This document shows positions 57,520 through 64,000 of a stretch of DNA of 64,000 bases, piece after piece. Position 1 is the first letter of the stretch. Each line of letters begins with the position of its first letter. The translations under genes and the position numbers were made by a program. Below the pieces are notes generated by a model, which did not search any database, was not told the origin of the DNA, and saw only the letters and a list, made by a program, of their open reading frames with translations. The DNA is from Acheta domesticus (Eukaryota > Arthropoda > Insecta > Orthoptera > Gryllidae): NCBI GenBank assembly GCA_031308135.1, contig JAHLJT010009436.1:136654950-136718949 (forward strand), read 5' to 3'.

Positions 57520-60500
57520 GTAAATATTAAAGCAACGAACAGTTTTACATAAGTTATAGTATATATATTTAATTACATAAATAAAGGTATGCAATTTCCT
57601 AGTAAACACACATTTCAAAACCAATTTTAATACGCTTTTTTCGCAAAAAATAACACTCGACAATGAGTAATAGGTTCCATATCTACATTTCATCGTTTAT
57701 TATAGTAATATTTAATATACAATGTAAATATTTTGTCACAGTAACCTGCCTAATCTAGTTATTTTATAAGAAAACATAAATAACTTTAAAAAATACGTTT
57801 TAGAGTCAGTTGCAAAACACGTCTCCGAGATAGCAGCTTTCAGTTGTGAATTACTTCTTCGTTCGTTTTTCAGAAGACCAAATGCAAAAATTTTGTGTTG
57901 TTGCGGAACATGATTATTTTTATGAAAAATAATTTGATATGTAAAATAATAAACAAAATAAGAGTATTTAAAGTTCATTTAGTCACAATGTAAGTTTTTA
58001 ACTGCAGACATTATTAGGAAGTGCAGTTCTAAGCAAACGAATGAGGTCTGATCTTTTATTTTGGGGATCAGAATTATTTCACGTCAAATAACGTAAGAGT
58101 GACTGCATTTTACATGGTGTTCTTTAGCGAGAACATTACATAATATATGTGATACCTCATGTTTGAGTAATTTTACGTGAGGATAAGGAACGAGATAGAT
58201 ACATGATTCTTATAAAATATTTTTAAATCTGAATGTTTGCAAAGCAAGAAACTCCAACTTTAGTCTATTGCGTAATCACTTGGGGTATACAAACATCAAT
58301 ATAATGTGTAATTTACACGTAATTTATGATTTATTTCCAATCCAAAGCAATGGAATTAAAGTAAAACAATTTGTATTTTCACATTATGATATTTTTATTT
58401 TCGGAAGACGAGCAATGCACACAATGTTTTTTACATGACATTGGAATGAAGTCGTGTTACACCCACTTCTTCTAGATGAGCAAACCTACGCAAACACTGT
58501 TTTCCCTTATCCATTAGGATCACTAAATAACCACGTTGGAAATAAAACATTTCAAAATTGTAATTGTCAGTATTGTTTCTAAATTTTGTAAAACTTCGGA
58601 TATTTATATCACTATGGAAAACAATTAGGGATCCTCTCCTGTAAAATATCGTTGCAAAATTGTATTTTGCTCTTTTTTATACATTTTTACATTTTTTACA
58701 TTATATCCAATAACGGAATTGGCATTTTTGTATGTTGTCCACTAACGCATTTTCAGTGATATTGCATTGCATATTGATAATTTTTTATTTTCGAATTTTT
58801 AATAAATATTGTAAACAATATAAACAATCGCATTTTTAAACTATTTTGAGTTGGGGAAAATTTTAATCAAGTTTAATTTATTTATAAAGTAATTTAAGTA
58901 AAGTACTCTAAAATGAATTAAAGTTGATTCTTTAAATTATAATGAAAAAATGTCTTATTGTTGAAACGGGATGCTACTATATACAATGCAACGCGTTAAA
59001 GTGAACTCCCTATTGATTGATAGCTTATGTTCGTATGTAGTGTATTTCACGCAGAGACAATTTTGCAAAGAAAGTCTAAACAACACAATGGCCTCAAATT
59101 CATTATTCATTTATGTTTGGTCGCACTCTTCGGTGACATTTAATACCAAGTAGACGTTGAAGGCCTGGAAGAAGGAAAAATGTGTGTTATCGCTGTTGGC
59201 TTTGCGACCAAATCTTCAGGGTTACCATTGCGTTTCTCTTAAGACTGCGGGTTCCCGAAATGATACTAATTATTTCAACATTAACTTGAGAAAACATTTT
59301 GCATATCAAGAGATAGAAATAATGAATTGACTGGAGTTTTCACTGTCTTTTGAATACTGCATCAATAGTCCCACTGACAATTGTAATAAGATTTTCCGTC
59401 ATTCGTCGATAAAATGCCTCCTAGAGAATTATGTGATCCCGGCTAATGCGAAAGATAGATTATTTACAAATGTTATTTGTAGGTCGAAAATATGTTTTAA
59501 AGGCGCAACTGACAACTATCCATTGGCGCAACTTACAAACATTACAACCTTTGTAAAAGGTACCCCCGGTAATAATGGTAAAACTTTTCCCTAAACTAAA
59601 TGACATAGGAGTACTTACACTATAATTCTAACATAAAAACTTTTTTTGAAAGGTTTCTTAGTCCCCGTCCCACCACCCACACCCCTCTACAGCCAAAATC
59701 GTGTTTTTGAATTTTAATTTTTTCGTCAATTAGTAAAATATTTTTCGATATTTTCTAAGGCCCAATTCAAATACAAAAAATATTTTCTTAAAAGGAAAAA
59801 ATAATTTTTATTGTGTCTTAGAAACCTGGAACAGGCTCCAGAAAATCTCAAAAGTTCCTCTTAAAAAGCAAATTGTTGTGATTTTTTTTTCATATTTTTC
59901 CAACTGCTGGTCTGCAATTCAAAATAATAAAAACCTTCCCCCCCATCAAATCACCTTCACTATAAATATACTTTGAAAATGAAACAGATCTGTGCATTTA
60001 TTTTAGTGTTTATTATAGATTTGTATACATTGTGGTAGCACCCAGTAATATTCTGACCTTGAATGTAAATACAAATTATCATTTTTTTAAAGCTTTCTAG
60101 TTCTATGCATAAGTATGTCACAAGCTAAGGAAAGAAAACGGTTTTGGCAGTTTGAAAGAAACCATCGACACAGAACCCTGTAAGTGTGATGCTGGTGGAT
60201 AGAGAATTACACCTCATCCTACAACGAACAGATTTTTTAAGTTTGCAGATTATGACGTACAAAACAAAGATTATTGCAACACGCATTGTATTCGGGAATA
60301 TCTTGAAAGCGATGTTTCTTACGCCTTTTAAACCAGATTTTGCGTGTCTTACGAGGACACGGCTTTTTTTGAGGACAAGTAAATTCTTACAGATGACATG
60401 TTTTCGGGGACGGGTAGATGACAAAAGGGAAATGATGAAGGACAGTTTGGGTGAAGATAAATGATAGATGAAGAACATATGGAAATGAAGGAAGACAGAT

Positions 60501-60585
60501 TGGACCGTTTTATGTTCCTAAGCAGTATTCTACAAAATACGACTTTTATGATAATTCTTTTTTACAATTTTGCATCTTTAGTTTT
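57520..60585. other. AT-rich DNA without a recognisable gene
   Basis: The region is long and AT-rich with poly-T/A tracts. Short frames on both strands (for example 60125-60478) overlap each other and show no domain. No transposon ends were recognised. Confidence 0.4.
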
Positions 60586-60589
60586 TTGG

Positions 60590-60850
60590 GGTGCTCCCTC
60601 TCATAGCATGAGTTGACAGGAAAAAAGAATAATAAATTGGTTTTTCGGTATCAAGCACCCACAAAATAGGGATTCTGGCAGCACCACGTGTTAGGAGATT
60701 TTTTTTCGTAATTTAGCAATTGGATTTATCCATTGTTTTGTTACTAGGGCCCTGTAATAAGAGTTTTGCTGTCGAAAATACGCCGTTTTGCGCTCAGCAT
60801 TACATAACTCTCCCTATAGTACGTACGTATAGTATACGGGAAAGTAAAAA
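60590..60850 (-). mobile_element. D-related terminal fragment
   Basis: On the minus strand it runs from TTTTTACTTTCCCGTATAC through ACGTACGTACTATAGGGAG, AGTTATGTAATGCTGAGCG and a GTATTTTCGACAGCAAAACTC segment. It is related to the D border but the interior has diverged. Confidence 0.5.
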
Positions 60851-61734
60851 TTGAACTATTTTCTTTATTACGAAATGCAACTTTATACGTTCTTCAATTA
60901 TCTAAAAGAAATGTGCATTGTTCTAAAGAATCTTGACCATTACGTAGTGCAATATTATTCCAAAATTGAAAAGATGTGATGAATGAATAAATTGATTTTA
61001 TATCATATGGTGTTTATTATTAGGGTTTAAAGGCACTTCAACATCGAAGGTCATTGGAGTCAGTGTCAATTTGTATTTAGAACATACAGTAGATCCACTA
61101 AGACAGTGCTCAGTTAATACAATTTTTATTAATTAAAAGACGAAAAACGTAGTAAAGTCTGACGAATTGTAAAATGAAAAAACTGAGAAAGACCGTGGTA
61201 CTCGAACAATAGAAAACCAATGTATAAAAGGCATGTTATAATCATCCTCTCCTCTCAGACTAGGACAATGACCTTTGTACACATGGTACCACATAAAAAA
61301 TTAAATTAAAGCATTGCTGACTTCTAAACCGATGATTTTTTAAAAAAAAATTGTTGTACTAGCAAGTTGGTCGAAGCATGTGAAACCAGTACTTCTGGGG
61401 GTATGTTTTATTATGCTCACACGGCATAAGCTTTCTTAAAACGAATTATTTTTTAAATTACAAATTTTATTCAGATACACTAAACCGTTATTACAAACAC
61501 TTAGTAAATTTCTCAATTTTATTAATATATCTGGCATTTTTCAACATTACAAATATTAAAATGTTTCAGATTTCTCATGCGCTCTTGACTCTTCTTGGTA
61601 TAACTAATTCGACAAATGAAGTGATAAAAAATCGAGTAAATGTTTTCCAAATTTCGAATGGAGTTTCTTGTAGGAAAAGTATAACAATTTTCCGTGAACG
61701 CATTAACGAACTTTTCTCAAAAACTGATCAATTT

Positions 61735-62330
61735 TACTTTCCCTCTACGGAGTAGAGAGAAAGTTATATAATGCTGCGTGAAAAAAAGTGATTTTTTGGC
61801 AAGAAAGCTCGTATTACAGGGTCCTGGTAACGAAAAAGTGGATAAATCCAGCTGTTAAGTTCAGAAACAAATCCTCTAATTCGTAGTGTAGTCAGAATAC
61901 ATGTTTTATGGGACCTTGTTAGCGAAAATTCGAATAACGGCTTATGTCGCAGCATATTGAATTTTAAACCGAAATTTCAATTTTTGGGGGTTACTTTACA
62001 TGAAAACTCTTGGACATTTTCGAAATTTAAAAAAATGGCTCCATCATTTTTTATTAAAGTTTGCAGTTGGATAGTGTGAAATCGCTTACGAAAATGGTGC
62101 AAGTCTCATGTTCGTTGATTACTCTGATTTTTCGAAAATTGCGAATGTTCAAAAATGTTTCCGTAGTCTTCGTACAATTAAACTATTGAAGGTAGAGGTT
62201 TTTTCCTGAATAAAACCTGTTCTTTAAAAACAGATTTTGAAAAAAAGTCATGTGCAATTTTTCGGAAATATGAGTATTTTTCGCGTAATTTTGCATGAAA
62301 ATAAAGGGGAGAAAGTACATGCTGTTTTAG
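61735..62330 (+). mobile_element. D-related copy
   Basis: It begins TTTACTTTCCCTCTACGGAG, then AGAAAGTTATATAATGCTGCG, shows D-like internal words (TTTTTCGAAATT, CATGAAAACTCTTGG), and ends AGGGGAGAAAGTACATGCTG then TTTTAGTGCCATTA. The shortened inverted ends TTACTTTCCC / GGGGAGAAAGTA are suggestive. Confidence 0.5.
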
Positions 62331-62597
62331 TGCCATTAAGTTTATTTTAAACTGCTTTACTTCTAGACATTAAGCTCTTCTAGAATATTTGTAAGTCCAT
62401 TTCCAGTTTTATTATAACAATGTGGTTCTGAAGTGCGCATATGAGAAAGTAAAAATCGTGTACTACTTTCATTCTATAGAGAAACGTTCGCGTTGTATTA
62501 AAACATAATTCATTGTAAAAGGATCGACCTCTGGAAACGAAGAAAATATATCGAGACGATTGTATTTAACTACTTGGCTAAGAGGTGGATAAAACAG

Positions 62598-62674
62598 GCA
62601 CCGCAATAGCCGAATGGTTAACGTCATGGGAACTCTCTTGGTGTGGTGATGTGAGTTCGAATACAGGGGGTGAT
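62598..62674 (+). repeat. tRNA-like sequence, probable SINE head
   Basis: An A-box-like TAGCCGAATGGTTAA (62607-62621) and a B-box-like GAGTTCGAATAC (62653-62664) are spaced as in a class II-like tRNA. The start CACC can pair with GGTG at the end. Several mismatches in the acceptor arm make a working tRNA unlikely. It fits a tRNA-derived SINE or a tRNA pseudogene. Confidence 0.5.
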
Positions 62675-62786
62675 TTTTTTCTTTCGTTATGATGTGATTC
62701 CAGTAGCAATTGGTCCGATATTTTGTAATTAATAATAATTTTTGAAGTGTCTTAGGGGCCCTAAAAAGGGCCGGGTTTGTCGCCCA

Positions 62787-63562
62787 TCAATACGACGACC
62801 AGAAGCCTCCGTTCTCTACTACCCGACTGAGGCGCCGGGGTAGAGAGCGGACGAGACGAGCAGCGTAACCTTCACTACTCGCTACCTCGTCCCAGGCGTC
62901 GGAAACGAGTTCCCATAGCTGGTCAGAATTAGTTGGCTGTGAGCTGGGCCAATTATCGGACATAGTCCTCTTCGTCTCCGCCCACACGTTCTCAATCGGG
63001 TTCAAGTCGGCACCGCAAGGAGGCCAATCGAGAAGCTCGACTTGGTCCTGTCTCGCGAACCATTCTTGAACCGATTGGGACTTGTGCACAGGAGACTGGT
63101 CCTGCTGGAAATGAATGATTCCGTCGGGATAAAGCACCCGCACGGAAGGGACCATGATATTCTCCAAAATCTGCACATACTGCCCACCGGTCAGACCCCG
63201 TCCATTTGGACCTTGGTCGATTCTGTGCAGCATCCCTATCCCGCGTGCGCTCATGCAACCCCAACACGCAACGGATACGCGACCAGAACGCCACGCCTCG
63301 GCCACATATTCCGCATTGTGTCGGGTGCCGGGTGGCCGAAAGACGCGTATCGGACCATCATTTGCTGATGAAAATATACATTCGTCAGAGAAAATAACAT
63401 CTCCCCAATCGCGATGTATATTTTCTTCAGCAAAAGCTAGTCGATACACCATTTGCTCATCTGTGAGCTTCTGTTTCTGAGCAGCACGACGGGATCTTAA
63501 GCCTGCATCTCTCAGGCGCCTTAAGACAGTGTGAGTCTGTAGAGATGGTCTTAACAGCTTTT
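62787..63562 (-). pseudogene. Tc1/mariner transposase, N-terminally damaged (DD35E-like)
   Basis: The frame starts at 63644, but the conserved part begins near LQTHTVLRRLRDAGLRSRRA (residues 35-54), the end of the second helix-turn-helix. Then follow IFSDE (D87), HFQQDQSPVHKS (D182) and PPCGADLNPIENVW (E218), closing FWSSY. This is the catalytic triad of the IS630/Tc1/mariner cut-and-paste transposases. Thirty-five residues separate the second Asp and the Glu; Tc1 itself has 34. The first helix-turn-helix is missing: the first ~30 codons come from a palindromic AACTGTTA-rich block. The catalytic part is free of stops, but without its DNA-binding domain the protein should not work. Confidence 0.85.
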
Positions 63563-63565
63563 CTT

Positions 63566-63650
63566 CAGTAACTGTTATCGGAATAACTGTTGGCTCGTAA
63601 TAACAGTTACCAATAACAGTTATCAATAACATGTTCATGAACATGGCCGA
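63566..63650. repeat. AACTGTTA/TAACAGTT inverted-repeat cluster
   Basis: TAACTGTTAT, AATAACTGTT, AATAACAGTTAC and AATAACAGTTAT lie within 60 bp in opposing orientations. Then comes GTTCATGAAC, itself palindromic. It occupies the place of the transposase N-terminal coding region. Confidence 0.65.
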
Positions 63651-64000
63651 CTGCTACGAGCTGGCTATGAGTTAAAGCAGTTGTGGCAACACCACGCAGA
63701 TGTAATAACGTGGTAGCTCCTTTGGCTTGTGCAAGCTATCTTACGGCGTTCTTTCGCACTACTTGCCGAATTTTGGGAATCCCACATGGTTAAGGAAAAG
63801 AAACAGCTGATTTGTATCGAAGACTCTGGTGCGGGCTGGTATATTTGCAAAGAACAGTAATCGAAATATCTCAATAGAATTTGTGTATACAATCTAACTC
63901 AAATGTCAGTGATGTCAAATCCTTATTCAGATTGCAGAAATCTTTTCGAGTGGATTACTAGTGAACAGAGAAGTAAGAGTGCCTAATAATGACAAGGAGA
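63651..64000. other. Window end without a recognisable gene
   Basis: No domain or transposon terminus was seen; the partner terminal repeat of the Tc1/mariner element was not found. Confidence 0.4.

Noticed and set aside
60125..60478. 117-codon minus-strand frame overlapping a 92-codon plus-strand frame
   Set aside because: Both strands are open at once, no domain is recognisable, and codon content looks random.
1..64000. CRISPR arrays, bacterial operons or a viral genome
   Set aside because: No regularly spaced repeats, no ribosome-binding-site-led gene clusters and no viral structural or polymerase genes were seen. Spliced exons and eukaryotic transposons dominate.

Overview
The window looks like AT-rich, gene-poor chromosomal DNA from a metazoan, most likely an arthropod and probably an insect. 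That guess rests on the mobile-element mix: P-superfamily elements with a THAP domain, an insect-type LINE, pogo-like and hAT-like non-autonomous elements, a Tc1/mariner transposase, a PIF/Harbinger transposase exon and a Ty3/gypsy-type LTR element. I found no convincing host protein-coding gene. Nearly everything I could identify is mobile-element DNA, often several layers deep.

Layout. (1) 1-2412: AT-rich, with one diverged internal duplication. (2) 2413-24900: two direct copies of a ~4.75 kb repeat, called R here. The left copy (2413-12740) is split by a LINE fragment (~3820-5095) and by a P-like element A (7492-11810). A is itself split by a second P-like element B (10478-11757). The right copy (14465-24900) is split by an unclassified element D (15318-16908) and by a hAT-like element E (17537-21650). 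E contains a second hAT-like element F (17897-18911) and another D copy. Each R copy acts as the empty site for the other's insertions, so boundaries and target-site duplications (TSDs) can be read directly. (3) 24900-39870: mostly AT-rich DNA with small foldback elements, microsatellites and five GC/CpG-rich islands that resemble promoter or 5' exon DNA but carry no recognisable coding exon. (4) 40944-47627: an apparently complete, very young LTR retrotransposon on the minus strand, with identical 345-bp LTRs, a 5-bp TSD and one open 1537-residue Gag-Pol frame. (5) 47900-56330: scattered copies of a ~600 bp unit, called U, which also occurs twice inside each R copy, plus D and R fragments. 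(6) 56489-57190: a PIF/Harbinger-like transposase first exon. (7) 57200-64000: AT-rich DNA, D-like pieces, a tRNA-like SINE head and an N-terminally damaged Tc1/mariner transposase.

The most interesting object is the LTR retrotransposon. Its domain order is Gag-protease-integrase-reverse transcriptase-RNase H, so integrase precedes reverse transcriptase, the reverse of ordinary Ty3/gypsy elements. The reverse transcriptase and RNase H are nonetheless clearly gypsy-like. This arrangement is known from the Gmr1-like group. Second is the P-inside-P insertion in the left R copy, where element A also carries an alternating tandem array of micro-exons behind its THAP exon.
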